Origin: Tritrichomonas foetus
Lineage: Eukaryota; Parabasalia; Tritrichomonadida; Tritrichomonadidae
DNA: 50,951 nt
NCBI GenBank assembly: GCA_001839685.1
Contig: MLAK01000880.1
Location: forward strand, 1-50,951
Direction of reading: 5' to 3'
Shown: in pieces, positions 39,437-49,377 of the stretch
Layout: the number at the start of each line of letters is the position of its first letter
How positions within the stretch are numbered: the stretch's first letter is position 1
Notes under the pieces: model-generated
Databases searched by the model: none
What the model saw: only the letters and a program-made list of their open reading frames with translations
What the model was told of the DNA's origin: nothing
Position numbers and translations under genes: made by a program

Positions 39437-39838
39437 CTAATTTGTGTAGATACTTTTTGCGTGATTGATATTTTTGATTTATTAATCATTTATTTTTGTT
39501 TATTTATTGTTTGTAAAGTAAATCATTCTTTTATCATATATGTTGTAGCTTTAGAGTGAGTAATCCATTATTTTTCTCTTTATTCGAGTTTTCAATGTGA
39601 GATGATTATCTCCCTTTTAAGAAGAGTCTTTAAACAAAAAAAGAAAATGTAATCTCAAAACCATAGATGACTAATCTGAAAGGTGTCTTACATTACAGAA
39701 TTAATAATAAGTATTTTTGAATCTTGATCCAGAGAAAATGAATTGTTTCATAAATGACGAAATATACTCGGTGAAAAGTGATGATTTTATTTCCGACATT
39801 TAACTTTACATGTTGATGCTCTTCTTCAGTATATCCGG
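39437..39838. other. intergenic, no gene seen
   Basis: AT-rich 3' flank of the helicase gene with no coding-like frame. Confidence 0.5.
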
Positions 39839-40210
39839 TTATTCAGAGACAAATCCATAATAAAACTCGTCATTAATGTTGGTAATTGTATTTAGAGAAA
39901 TTGAAATGTTAGAAGAATCCTTTCGTTGAAACATAGATCTTTGTTTTGCAGCTTGTTCGAAATACTTTTTCGATTTTTCGGAATCTTGTGTTATGAATTT
40001 TCCTTCATGATAAATATATCCAAGAGTATAGAAAGTTTATGCATTATTTTGTTGTGAGGCTAAATTGAAATAATAAAAAGCTTTTTTGGACATTATGAAG
40101 AACAATTTCATCATAATAATAAATTATTCCAAGAGAATATTGTGCACCAGGATTTTATCTTCATCAATTTCATCTAACCAAAAAAATAAAGCAATATATT
40201 CATTCATTCA
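39839..40210 (-). pseudogene. Sel1-like repeat gene relic
   Basis: Two Sel1-like (TPR-like) repeats can be read on the minus strand, in different frames. One is PGAQYSLGIIYYYDEIV followed by NVQKSFLLF. The other is FYTLGYIYHEGKFITQDSEK followed by SKKYFEQAAKQRS. The second frame then continues to a TAA at 39839-39841 (ending FYYGFVSE). Frame shifts and stops between them show the gene is dead. In trichomonads such repeats are often fused to kinase domains, but I see no kinase relic upstream. The frame at 40204-40404 may be a further decayed part. Confidence 0.65.
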
Positions 40211-41160
40211 ATGAATGAGTCAATATGGTCAATATTTACTTGAAACGGCGACAGTAGAATCGTCACGCTTTTAATTTCATTCGCTTTCACTATTCCTTGT
40301 AAAAACATTGTGTGAGTTACACAAATATACTGATGCCACAAAATCATGCGAGTTTTATCTTCGCAATATGAACAACTTGATCTTTTTCGATAGATTTGAT
40401 CCACCCACCAACTTTTTTTTTATTTTGTTTTGTTTTGATGGAACTACAAATAAAAATATTACTATAATTGTCTCTTTACAAAAACATTGATTCACTCTAA
40501 AATTAAATAATCACAATGGAAATAACGAAAATAAATAATGAGATGAATTCATCTCCGTAATTTAATTCTTGAAAGAATGTAAATGGTCAATATATGGTGT
40601 TATATTACAATGGCGATTGTTTCACTTGTATGAAGTGTTGATAAAACAAAAATCGAAAACTTAACTTTATATTTATTCAGTTTGATATATAATATATCAT
40701 AAACAAATAGTTAGGTTGTTTATTTCGAATAAATAACATGTATTGATCGTGATATTATTGAATCCGTATTTGAATGGCAAATTCATTTTTTCCAGTTTGG
40801 TTTTGAAATAATAAAATTTTTCAAAGCATTTTTGAATGAGTTCTCAAAAAATAATTTGTTATACATAATATTGTATTGACAAATTGTGTGAAATACTGCT
40901 GATGTAATGGTATCATTCATTTTTGGATGTTTTCCATCTTTTTGTGTTTCATATTCTTGATTTATCAGGTATATGGAATTGTTAGTAATCGAAATAATGT
41001 AAATTTAGAAGAATTATACCTGAATAACCTAGAAAGAAGCATTTTTTCAGATCTCGCCAATTCAAAAGAAATGGTTTGATAAATGAAAAATTCATTATTT
41101 TTTGTATAGACATTTTGAAAACTGTAAATTTTTCACACTCTTAATCCTATTCAATAAACT
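40211..41160. other. intergenic, no gene seen
   Basis: AT-rich. The minus-strand frame at 40204-40404 may belong to the Sel1 relic. Otherwise nothing supported. Confidence 0.4.
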
Positions 41161-41167
41161 TTTTCAG

Positions 41168-41492
41168 ATAATGACCCATTATCGAATAAAATTGCTCATT
41201 ATCGCAAACTCGTTCATATTCCGCAAGCTGTAGAATCTAAGCTCTCTCTCCTAATTTCTCCCCAATATATTGATGTGAATTTTTCGCCAAGAAAGATCAA
41301 AAACTAGCTTTTTGAATTATTCATTACAAATCGAAAAAATCCCATGATCAATTTTCACAGATGTATACAAACAAAAGTACACAACCTGGAAATACGTTTA
41401 TTTTCATTAAATAAACTGAACTTTTTCGAATCTTGGAAACAACTTCCCGACTCTCTGATGCTTAATTTACAGCAACAAATTTTTGCTGAATA
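41168..41492 (+). pseudogene. coding-like relic, family unknown
   Basis: A frame of about 108 codons with one internal TAG: NKIAHYRKLVHIPQAVESKL, ISPQYIDVNFSPRKIKN, stop, then LFELFITNRKNPMINFHRC and FESWKQLPDSLMLNLQQQIF before a final TAG. Amino acid use is protein-like in an otherwise AT-only area. A further frame at 41574-41792, which holds an ambiguous base, may continue it. Not recognised. Confidence 0.35.
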
Positions 41493-42508
41493 GATCTCAA
41501 CCAATAAAAAATGCCAAAATTCGCTTGATTACAATTATCGAAATTACACATTATTTCTAAAATCTCAAAGCAGATGAAAGATTTTGCCTTTTCCACTAGA
41601 TCAAAGAGTTACTCAACTATTTCTCTATATTATCCCTNTGAATTTGAATTTTCCGAAAGATTGATGCTTAGATTTTTTTTCAAACTTTGCCAACATACAC
41701 AATTTCGTCAGAATGTATTAACATCGATTTTTAAAGCATTTTTGTCTTTTGGTTGTCGAGAATTACGTTCTCAAAAAAAATTCGATATTTGATCAATGTC
41801 TAATGAACAAATTGTATTCAACCCACACAAAATCATGAGCATTCTTATTAATAAAGAAGGAAATTGAAATTAATTCTGAAATTATTTGTGAATCTTATTT
41901 TTTGCGCATAATTTTTTTTTCATTCTTAAAATCCTTTTGAAGGAGCTTATCCATGTAAATACTCTCAAAAATCAAGGATATGTCGCATATGTGTGGGAAA
42001 AAAGTAGATTTTCATTGTCAATGGAATAGACGATTATAATGTATTCAAAACAAAAAGTATTTCTAAAAAAATTGCTTTTTTTATTAAATCGAAGAATATC
42101 TCAAAAATAAAAAGACAAAATCTNTTAATATTTTGGATATNTTATTTTTTAATTATCCTAATTTTATGAAGAAAATAAAAATAAAATCATAAGCGTAGAA
42201 GCATAGGTTGTGTACTTTTAATCAAAAATCTGATATTTCGCCTTTTTTATTTACTTATTTTTCAAATTTATTTTTTGCGATTATTTTACTGTTCTGCATT
42301 TATAAATAAATTAAAATTAAAAAAAAAAATATCTTTTCGAAGGATTTTATTTGGATAGTCAAAAGAAAAAAGACGATCACATCACCTTTTTGGCAAACAA
42401 ATGTCATTTCTTAGAATTTTGAGAGAGTTGGCGTTTCTTCATCAGAAAACTATCGTTTGAAATAAAAATGCCTGACTTCATTTTTATTGCTTTAACACAG
42501 AAAGTAAG
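41493..42508. other. AT-rich spacer with three ambiguous bases
   Basis: No supported gene. Undetermined bases at 41638, 42124 and 42141 and long A/T runs make this the least reliable part of the window. An Inr-like TCATTT lies at 42478. Confidence 0.5.
42478..42483 (+). promoter_or_regulatory. initiator (Inr) candidate for the small helical gene
   Basis: TCATTT with its A at 42480, 29 bases before ATG 42509 and 59 before ATG 42539. Confidence 0.4.
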
Positions 42509-42874
42509 ATGCTATCAATCTTCATCAATCTCGTGATTATGTCCCAGAACTCTGTTCAAGAGTATCATTCAAAAGAGTCTGAAGGTTTGGTTGATCAGAT
42601 TTTGGTTAAAATCAAAACATCATTATCAGAAGAAAATAGGAAAAAGCTTTATCAGGCATTCGTCGATGGAATGGAAGAGACTGACATGATTCTAGAATAC
42701 ATTGAATCAACTCTCCAAGAAATTGGTCCAGAATTTTATAAGTATGTAAAAAAGATAGCAAAATCGAAATTTGGGAAATATTTGGTTCCAGTGAAAGCAA
42801 CTAAACAATTTCTTTCATTCATAGCAAAATGTTTGAAAGAAAAAATTCAAAATGACCCCCAATTCAAAAAGTAA
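42509..42874 (+). CDS. small helical hypothetical protein, 121 or 111 aa
   Basis: A compact charged alpha-helical protein. Readable pieces are GLVDQILVKIKTSLSEENRK, YQAFVDGMEETDMILEYIES and KFLSFIAKCLKE-like end. The start could be ATG 42509, which is 29 bases after a TCATTT initiator, or ATG 42539 (MSQNSVQEYHS); the first ten residues of the longer form are hydrophobic (MLSIFINLVI) and could act as a short signal or be absent. No family recognised. It stands alone in a gene-poor stretch next to a transposon-like element, which lowers confidence, but the even amino acid use supports a real gene. Confidence 0.55.
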   Translation: MLSIFINLVIMSQNSVQEYHSKESEGLVDQILVKIKTSLSEENRKKLYQAFVDGMEETDMILEYIESTLQEIGPEFYKYVKKIAKSKFGKYLVPVKATKQFLSFIAKCLKEKIQNDPQFKK

Positions 42875-43075
42875 TCTTTCATATTGGAATGTTTTCGTCC
42901 GGTAAACTAAATCTCATAAAATAGTGTTATTAAAAAAGTTCGCAAAATTAATAAAATGACAACGGGAATAAAAATTAATTTTATATTGTTTTTTATAATC
43001 CATTTCAATATGAGCTCGGCACTAGCTAAATGACTCACAGTATGTTTGAGAAGCATTCCAATTTCTTAACATTTA

Positions 43076-43575
43076 CACCCAAAGATTATCGGCTTTAGAC
43101 GATGGGATGAATGATTTTGGACTGTCATATTAAATGACGAAATGATAGAAAAAGAGACGATTGACTTTATAAAGGGACATTTGACTTAGAAAATGATAAA
43201 TGACTTTGGAATCACATGGAACTTGGGATATATTGTTCTCAATTGATGACGAGACATTATTTGTATGATAATGGAATCTACGAATACAGAAGTTTGGGAG
43301 CAAGCTTTAGAAGGTTTTGATCAATGAAAAAAAAATATGCAAAAGAATAGAATTTGAGTAAAGATATTTTGCATAAAACTAATAAATATTTGTTTTATTT
43401 TTATAAATATTTTATCTTTCTTTATATTTTATCAATTTTTCAAGGTCATTCGTCTCTTTCGAAAGTCAAATGTCCCTCGACAAACTCAATCGTCTCTTTT
43501 TCAATCATTTGGTCATTTTAATCTAACAGTCTAAAATCATCAGTCCAATAGTCTGAAGTTAATCGTCTTTGGGTG
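43076..43575. mobile_element. 500-bp MITE-like element with long inverted repeats and TA target duplication
   Basis: The left end starts CACCCAAAGA and the right end, read on the other strand, also starts CACCCAAAGA. The two arms (about 43076-43210 and 43440-43575) stay alignable over roughly 135 bases at around three quarters identity, with shared blocks AAAAAGAGACGATTGA and GGGACATTTGACTT. The element is flanked on both sides by TA (43074-43075 and 43576-43577), as expected after Tc1/mariner-type insertion. The roughly 230-base centre has no open frame for a transposase, so it would be non-autonomous. Mariner elements are known in Trichomonas; the link is inferred. Confidence 0.75.
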
Positions 43576-43839
43576 TATGCGTTTTACAAAATAAAGAAAG
43601 AAGATTTGGTTAGAATCTCGAAAAGAATGCCTGTACTATTCAACATATTGCTTCCATTTCATTATATACGAGATTTTTAGCTTTTATAAAGAGGAAAAAG
43701 TATTATTTCGCGCTTGACAGTTCATTCATCCTCGATCAGATAAAAATTCAAGTGATTTTTGTAATTGGTTTTTATCTTAATTGATCTGTTGGTAAATGTT
43801 AACCAAGAGAAATGCATTTCAATAACGTTATTCGTCATA

Positions 43840-44200
43840 TATTTCGTTGATGAACAACTTGTACATCTTGAAAATAATCACACCAAGAGTTAAATGTTGA
43901 CTTCCATTAAGAAGTGCGATTAAAATTTCATGATATCGACCAATTTAATAACCTAGTCCAAAATAATTTTTTCAAAACAAGGCAAGCGCTTTTTCACGTT
44001 CTGAGTAAGTCTAGCAAATTTATTAGAAAGTTAATTCTTGATTGATACAATTGGATCTTTCTTTTGTTGAATAGGAACCACATTTAACTTCATTTTGAAT
44101 GAGTGTGAGACATTTTGTCTAACACTTTCAAATTTTCCATTAACAATTCTTAAAAAATCTGTAGTTGTAATCTTTTAGAGCCTTCTTTTGTTGAGTTATT
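43840..44200 (-). pseudogene. coding-like relic, family unknown
   Basis: On the minus strand, protein-like pieces appear in shifting frames: TQQKKALKDYNYRFFKN, then FLRIVNGKFESVRQNVSHSF, KMKLNVVPIQQKKDPIVSIK, a stop, and FARLTQNVKKRLPCFEKIIL. Another frame reads YHEILIALLNGSQHLTLGVI. Stops and shifts show that it is dead if it was a gene. Not recognised. Confidence 0.4.
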
Positions 44201-44582
44201 GAAAAAAAATAAGAACATCACAAGTGTTCATTGATGCAACTTAACTCCATAATTATTAATCTTGCTTGTTTTTCTAGATATTACAACTCACCTCTATAAA
44301 ATATCTTTCACACTAACTTTTCCCTTTAATATAACATTTAATTTGTGGTAATTCTCATTCATCTCATATTCATATGTTACTTTCTTTGATTTATATGTTA
44401 ATAGTTGTTAAATTAAACAGTTAAGTACCATCATATATTTATTTCCAAGCCAAACATCTTTTGGTGTAGTTCTGTTTCATACAGAAAGTCTTCATTAAAA
44501 TATTTTCAACTAAAACCTGATAAAAATAATAAATTTAATGATAGTTACTTTTATTTGCAAACATTAAAATAGTATATATTTC
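44201..44582. other. intergenic, no gene seen
   Basis: AT-rich 3' flank of the Rab gene. Confidence 0.5.
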
Positions 44583-45209
44583 TTAGAAACAGCATTCAAA
44601 ATTCTTTTTATCTGTATTTTGTTGCGTTACTTCGATGCCATTTACTTCTTTTCTATGATGAAACTTACTCATGAGCTCCAACGAAATTTTTTTAAACAAT
44701 GCTGTTACTCCTTCTCCTGTCAATGCGCTTGTCTCATAATAAAATGCATTATGGTCATTTGCAAAAGCACGTGCTAGTTCTGGTGTAACAACCCTTTCAT
44801 CAGCTCTATCAACTTTATTCCCAACAATCGCTAACACATGAGTGGAATTTTCTGATGATTTTAATTCATTCAACCAATATTTTATCTCATAAAATGTTTC
44901 TATTGATGTAACATCATATACAATAATTGCAGCTTGAGTATCATGATAATATATTTTTGCTAATGAACGATAACTTTCTTGTCCAGCAGTGTCCCATAGA
45001 TCAAGGCTTATTATTCTATCATTAATTGTTATATCGTAGGTGCTTAGGCCAGCTCCAAGTGTAGGCATTACTTCCTGGTTGAAGCGATGAAAAACGAGTC
45101 TCTGAATAATTGATGTCTTCCCAGTGTTTGATGCTCCTAAAAGCACAACTTTATAATGAACGAGATCAGTAGTACGGAGAGTTCGAATGGAATTCCTCCG
45201 AGAATTCAT
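44583..45209 (-). CDS. Rab-family small GTPase
   Basis: A 208-residue GTPase of vesicle trafficking, starting at ATG 45209 (MNSRRNSIRT). The frame extends eight codons further, but only to a TTG. G-box motifs: GASNTGKTS (P-loop), PTLGAG with the switch I Thr, LDLWDTAGQES (switch II), GNKVD and YETSAL. The WDTAGQE form and the PTxGA pattern place it among Rabs, nearest by eye to the Rab5/21/22 type. The C-terminus NFECCF gives a double cysteine for geranylgeranylation, so it should attach to membranes. All nucleotide-binding residues look normal. Trichomonads have large Rab families, so no specific symbol is given. Confidence 0.92.
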   Translation of the reverse strand: MNSRRNSIRTLRTTDLVHYKVVLLGASNTGKTSIIQRLVFHRFNQEVMPTLGAGLSTYDITINDRIISLDLWDTAGQESYRSLAKIYYHDTQAAIIVYDVTSIETFYEIKYWLNELKSSENSTHVLAIVGNKVDRADERVVTPELARAFANDHNAFYYETSALTGEGVTALFKKISLELMSKFHHRKEVNGIEVTQQNTDKKNFECCF

Positions 45210-45386
45210 ATGTTTATGATTTACCTTACACAATTTTATAAGAAATATGATGTATTTCCAGAAAAAGTTTTTCGACTATGTATAATAAACTATTCAAGTT
45301 TCACAAAAAATGATTCTAATTGATAAATGGTGAAAGAAATATTGGGATAAATTTGCTCATAAAGGTAAGATACATCAGAATTGCAT

Positions 45387-45467
45387 CATAACAACAAACA
45401 ATATAATCATAACAACAAACAATATAATCATAACAACAAACAATATAATCATAACAAAAAATAATAT
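45387..45467. repeat. 21-bp minisatellite, three copies plus a partial one
   Basis: Three exact copies of CATAACAACAAACAATATAAT (45387-45449), then a shortened variant, in the 378-base spacer between two minus-strand genes. The short minus-strand frame through it, with repeated Cys-Tyr-Asp-Tyr, is an artefact. Confidence 0.9.
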
Positions 45468-45587
45468 ATCGCAATTCATTTGTTACAAACGTTAACGCGG
45501 AAAACATATAACAAAAATAAAACAATAAAATTTAAAATAGACCAAACATTCTTTACAAAAAATCTAAAATTCATAAATAAAAAAAAA

Positions 45588-47180
45588 TCATTTCATCTGT
45601 CTTTGGCCCCACAATCTGATAACACTATCTTCTCCGCACGATGCAAACAATTGCATGTCTTGCGAATGAATGACATCAAACACGCCCCCTTTATGTGCTT
45701 CAAGTTTTTCAGCGAGAATTCCAGTTCCAGCATCCCAACTGTAGATTTTTCCATCATCTGAGCCACCAACGACGATTCTTCCCTCATATCCAAACCTTGC
45801 ACGAACAAAATGTTTAGAAGTATTTTTGTGACCCTTCAACAGTGTTGATGAACCTGACATTCTCAAATCATAAATCCGATTTGTACTATTTTTCGTTGCA
45901 GCTAATACATGATTGAATGATCTATCAGTATTCACTGAAGAAACTTCACCTAAGACAGGAGAAAGAGTTCTCACAGCAATACAATTCCTTAGATCCCAGA
46001 TTTGGATAGACATATCCTTTCCACCAGTTATTGCCATGTTTCCAGTTGAATCGAAACATATTGAAGTAACTGAGCCTTTGTGGGCACCTCTTATTGTGTT
46101 TATTGGTACACCTGCATTCACGTCCCATATGATCACACTTCTATCAAACCCACCCGAAATAACTTTGGATCCACAGTTGTCAATATCAACAGCATAAACA
46201 TCATCTGTGTGCGCACTGAATGTTGCCGACAATGACTGGTTTTCAATATCCCATATTCTTATTGTGCTATCCGCACTAGCGGTAGCTGCATATTTTTCTG
46301 TTGTAGCAATTGACCAAACACGTCCTTTATGACCTTTTAGTTGGCTCACTTGTTGGCACTTTTTGACATCCCACAGAACGACATTTGAGTCACTTCCTCC
46401 AGAAATCAGCATTTCCGAGCGTGGAATGAACGAAATGGCTTTGATGTTCCCAGTGTGGCACCCTTTCAACCGCTTGCCTGAAAAGTCGGGAAGTGTTGCT
46501 GGAACGAAATCATTGATGATCGATTTGATGCAGCAAAGCGGGAAGCTCTGCAGCTGGTGGGCAGCTGCCTGTTGGATGAGGTGTGTCAGCCGTTTACTTG
46601 GAAGTGAGTTGTCTACAACTGGGATGCTTACAACTGATAATTGCGAATCGATCGCATTCAATGTCCGTTGGAGTGAGGCTTCGATGTCTGGGATTGGGGA
46701 TGTTCGTGAAGGAGAAGCTGCGTCTACGAGTAAGAAACAAAGCTGGTCGAAATCGCCGGCTTGATCTTCGAATGCTCGAAATGGACGAAGGCGGGTAGAA
46801 AGAAACTGAAGAGCGTCATGCGAATCACCAGAAAGTAGAATTTGATAATATCGATGCCTGTAAATCGAATAAACAAGTCGCGGGTGTAAGTATTTGTCGA
46901 TTTGGAAATTATCGATTTGCGTCCAGTCGTCAGAAACAACAGCATTTCGTACAGCAGTGAGATCTACAGATCTAACGCTAGATTTGGTGCTGAAACTTGC
47001 TTCATTACGAAGGATCATGGCCGAAGAACGATATCCATTTTCTTCGAGATATTGAACGATCATCATAAGAATCTCACGCTTGATTGAAGGATCTTCAGAA
47101 TCGAAAGTTGTTTGTATTCTTGGGAGAAATGGAAGCGAAACACGTATTGGTAGAGACTGTCGATTTAGATATTTATGCAT
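45588..47180 (-). CDS. LisH/CTLH WD40-repeat protein (SMU1-like architecture)
   Basis: A 530-residue protein. After about 33 residues comes a LisH helix pair (REILMMIVQYLEENGYRSSA), then a CTLH-like helical segment (WTQIDNFQIDKYL and later ALQFLSTRLRP) and SKRLTHLIQQAAAHQLQ. From about residue 235 seven WD40 blades follow, e.g. GSDSNVVLWDVKKCQQ, GFDRSVIIWDVNAG, GKDMSIQIWDLRN, GSDDGKIYSWDAGTG and a closing CGEDSVIRLWG. This order is that of the splicing factor SMU1 and of related LisH-CTLH-WD40 proteins such as WDR26 (GID/CTLH ubiquitin ligase). The blade text does not settle which. The protein may begin at a later Met, but LisH needs the residues upstream of Met39. Confidence 0.82.
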   Translation of the reverse strand: MHKYLNRQSLPIRVSLPFLPRIQTTFDSEDPSIKREILMMIVQYLEENGYRSSAMILRNEASFSTKSSVRSVDLTAVRNAVVSDDWTQIDNFQIDKYLHPRLVYSIYRHRYYQILLSGDSHDALQFLSTRLRPFRAFEDQAGDFDQLCFLLVDAASPSRTSPIPDIEASLQRTLNAIDSQLSVVSIPVVDNSLPSKRLTHLIQQAAAHQLQSFPLCCIKSIINDFVPATLPDFSGKRLKGCHTGNIKAISFIPRSEMLISGGSDSNVVLWDVKKCQQVSQLKGHKGRVWSIATTEKYAATASADSTIRIWDIENQSLSATFSAHTDDVYAVDIDNCGSKVISGGFDRSVIIWDVNAGVPINTIRGAHKGSVTSICFDSTGNMAITGGKDMSIQIWDLRNCIAVRTLSPVLGEVSSVNTDRSFNHVLAATKNSTNRIYDLRMSGSSTLLKGHKNTSKHFVRARFGYEGRIVVGGSDDGKIYSWDAGTGILAEKLEAHKGGVFDVIHSQDMQLFASCGEDSVIRLWGQRQMK

Positions 47181-47633
47181 TTTTTTGGAAAATTCAATAC
47201 TTCAATTCACCTACTTGGTTTTTATATTCACCTATTCAAATTCACAATGTTTGTTTAATATCTCACCAAACATAGTGAAATAATTTCACGTAAATTGACC
47301 TTCATCGATTCACATGTGAAAACAATCATCTGTGACTTATTGAATGTTTCTCATTATTAATCCCTGAGGAATCAATCAATATTGTTTCATTAATAAACAA
47401 AGCAAAATCCGTCTTTCATTTTAAAATAATAATATATACGATTTTCTTTCATTATTCTTCAAACATAAATATTTATGTAAACAAAGGAAAAACTAATGTT
47501 TTAGATTGATAGAATCTATTTTATTTATCTACCAAGTGAAAAACAACGTTCGTGAAACACTCACAAAAGTTTCCCTTTTCACATTTTATATTTCAGAAAA
47601 ACTTCACTGAAAGTAATAATAATAAACAGGATT
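47181..47633. other. intergenic, no gene seen
   Basis: 453 AT-rich bases between two minus-strand genes, without coding frame. Confidence 0.5.
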
Positions 47634-48893
47634 TTAAAGTTCTTCTGGTGTGTCTGGCAATAAAGCTGGTTCTTTGTATACGTCATACTCATCTGCAGTA
47701 GCATCTACTATTTCCGGTTCAGCTTCCGCGCCATTTGTGACAAAGAATATTCCAAAACAGCCTCCAGCAATGCAAATTAATGTATAAATAAGCATACAGC
47801 CAAAGCTGGTGCATAATGCGACAAGATACTTGAATGTCATGATGACTGTGAATGCGCAAATCCAGTTGAACATTGTTCCGATTGATACTGCTGCACTTGC
47901 GACTGATGCGGGAAATATCTCGGGAATGATGAACCACGGAATTGGCCCAAGTCCTATTCCGAAAAATAAGAAATATCCAAAAACGATAACAATTGGAAGT
48001 ATTTTAGGCCATTCTGGGAATTTGATAGTGAGTGCATATAAAATTAAGAGTGCAGCTGAGCCAAATAAAGAAAGAATCCATACAAATTTGCGACCAAATT
48101 TATAGATCATAACACCACCAATTAAAACAGCAATAACTTGCGCAGATGCTGCAATTCCAGAGCCAATGCTGATAGGGATGGGAAGACCTGCTGCAATAAA
48201 GAGCTCATTCAAATTTGTAGCTATTGCATTAATCCCTGAAAATTGCTGGAAAAACATGATCAAAACGGCAATAATTAAATTTTTGGCATATTTCTTTTGG
48301 AAAACGGATTCTTTGTGGCTGTTTGAACTTTCTGTTGGTGCTTTCAATGGGACAAACCAAATAAGCACACAAAGTAGTCCGCAAACTCCTGCGCAGAAAA
48401 ATGATAAATATTTCCAATTCAAACCCTCAGAAAGGAAGAAACAACAAGTACTACCAAATGTGATTCCAAACTGGCTCATTGGCCCATAGATACTCATGTA
48501 TTCTTGTGGCGCGATGATTTTGATATTTTGGGGAATGATTGCCGAAATGGCTCCAACAACAATTCCGGCAAAACCTCGAGCTGATATTCCAAACCAAATG
48601 TCGTAGAGCGTTAAAAACGGAAGCGCGATTGAAATTGCTGCCCCAAAAAGCGATGCCATAAACGTGGACATTTTGTGGCCCATGAAGCGAATCATAAAAG
48701 TGGCGAGAAAGGCACCAACCATTGCGCAGATCGAAGTAATTGAATTAAATAAAGTCGACTCGAAAAGTGAGATATCCATCTCTTTCGTCATTTCGGGGAG
48801 AGCAGGAGCTGGATATGTCATAAAGAAGCCAAATGCGAACGAACCGAGAAGGTTGATAAAGGCGTAAAGTAAAGGGAGACCGCAGATGCCCAT
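47634..48893 (-). CDS. hexose-type MFS transporter (SLC2/GLUT-like)
   Basis: A 419-residue membrane protein with about 12 hydrophobic segments. The frame reaches ATG 48992, but a TCACTT initiator sits 9 bases before ATG 48893, and the protein from there (MGICGLPLLYAFINLLG) starts with the first membrane helix. Sugar-porter signs: QQFSGINAI in helix 7, GPIPWFIIPEIFPASV in helix 10, and FGRKF in the loop after helix 8. The usual PESPR motif after helix 6 is replaced by FVPLKAPTES, and the N-half GRR motif by MGHKM. The C-terminal tail is acidic. It would import hexose for the glucokinase and glycolysis; exact substrate unknown. Confidence 0.88.
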   Translation of the reverse strand: MGICGLPLLYAFINLLGSFAFGFFMTYPAPALPEMTKEMDISLFESTLFNSITSICAMVGAFLATFMIRFMGHKMSTFMASLFGAAISIALPFLTLYDIWFGISARGFAGIVVGAISAIIPQNIKIIAPQEYMSIYGPMSQFGITFGSTCCFFLSEGLNWKYLSFFCAGVCGLLCVLIWFVPLKAPTESSNSHKESVFQKKYAKNLIIAVLIMFFQQFSGINAIATNLNELFIAAGLPIPISIGSGIAASAQVIAVLIGGVMIYKFGRKFVWILSLFGSAALLILYALTIKFPEWPKILPIVIVFGYFLFFGIGLGPIPWFIIPEIFPASVASAAVSIGTMFNWICAFTVIMTFKYLVALCTSFGCMLIYTLICIAGGCFGIFFVTNGAEAEPEIVDATADEYDVYKEPALLPDTPEEL

Positions 48894-49377
48894 TTTAAAA
48901 GTGAGAAAGAAAAGGTTTCTTCGATCTATAGTTTTCAAAATTGAGACCAAAAGATATTTGTGAGAAAAATGAGATGAACGATATATTCTCATTGAATGGA
49001 TAATTGAACATTGAATATTGTGGATTGAGGATATTTCAGAGAGATATAAAATGATTCAGTGAAATTATTTGATGTTCTTCTGAATTTGGTAAACTCATCT
49101 TTGCATATCTATTATCTTGTTAACAAACATAGATTTTACCATAAATTCATCTTAAATCAAATATTAAAGTGCATATCTACATAATATTCCAAGATATCTC
49201 ACCAAACAGAAAATAGATAATTCTATGGTTGAATTTTTCTCGATTATTTGAATCGACTACCTTTGTCTTTATTAGCTATCATCAAATCATGTAAATTAGT
49301 GAAAAGATTGGAATTTTGTAAAGATAAAAAATTATTGAAACAATTTCAATAAAATAAAAATAAGAAATAATCAATTT
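48894..49377. other. intergenic, no gene seen
   Basis: 484 bases including the transporter promoter; AT-rich with no coding-like frame except the spurious upstream extension of the transporter. Confidence 0.5.
48899..48904 (-). promoter_or_regulatory. initiator (Inr) deciding the transporter start
   Basis: Reads TCACTT on the minus strand, with the A 9 bases before ATG 48893. It is inside the longer frame, so the 33-residue extension is unlikely. Confidence 0.6.

Noticed and set aside
45316..45525. Minus-strand frame with repeated Cys-Cys-Tyr-Asp-Tyr
   Set aside because: Produced by the 21-bp minisatellite; no gene-like composition outside it.
48894..48992. 33-residue N-terminal extension of the MFS transporter
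   Set aside because: An initiator at 48899-48904 places the transcript start after the upstream ATG.
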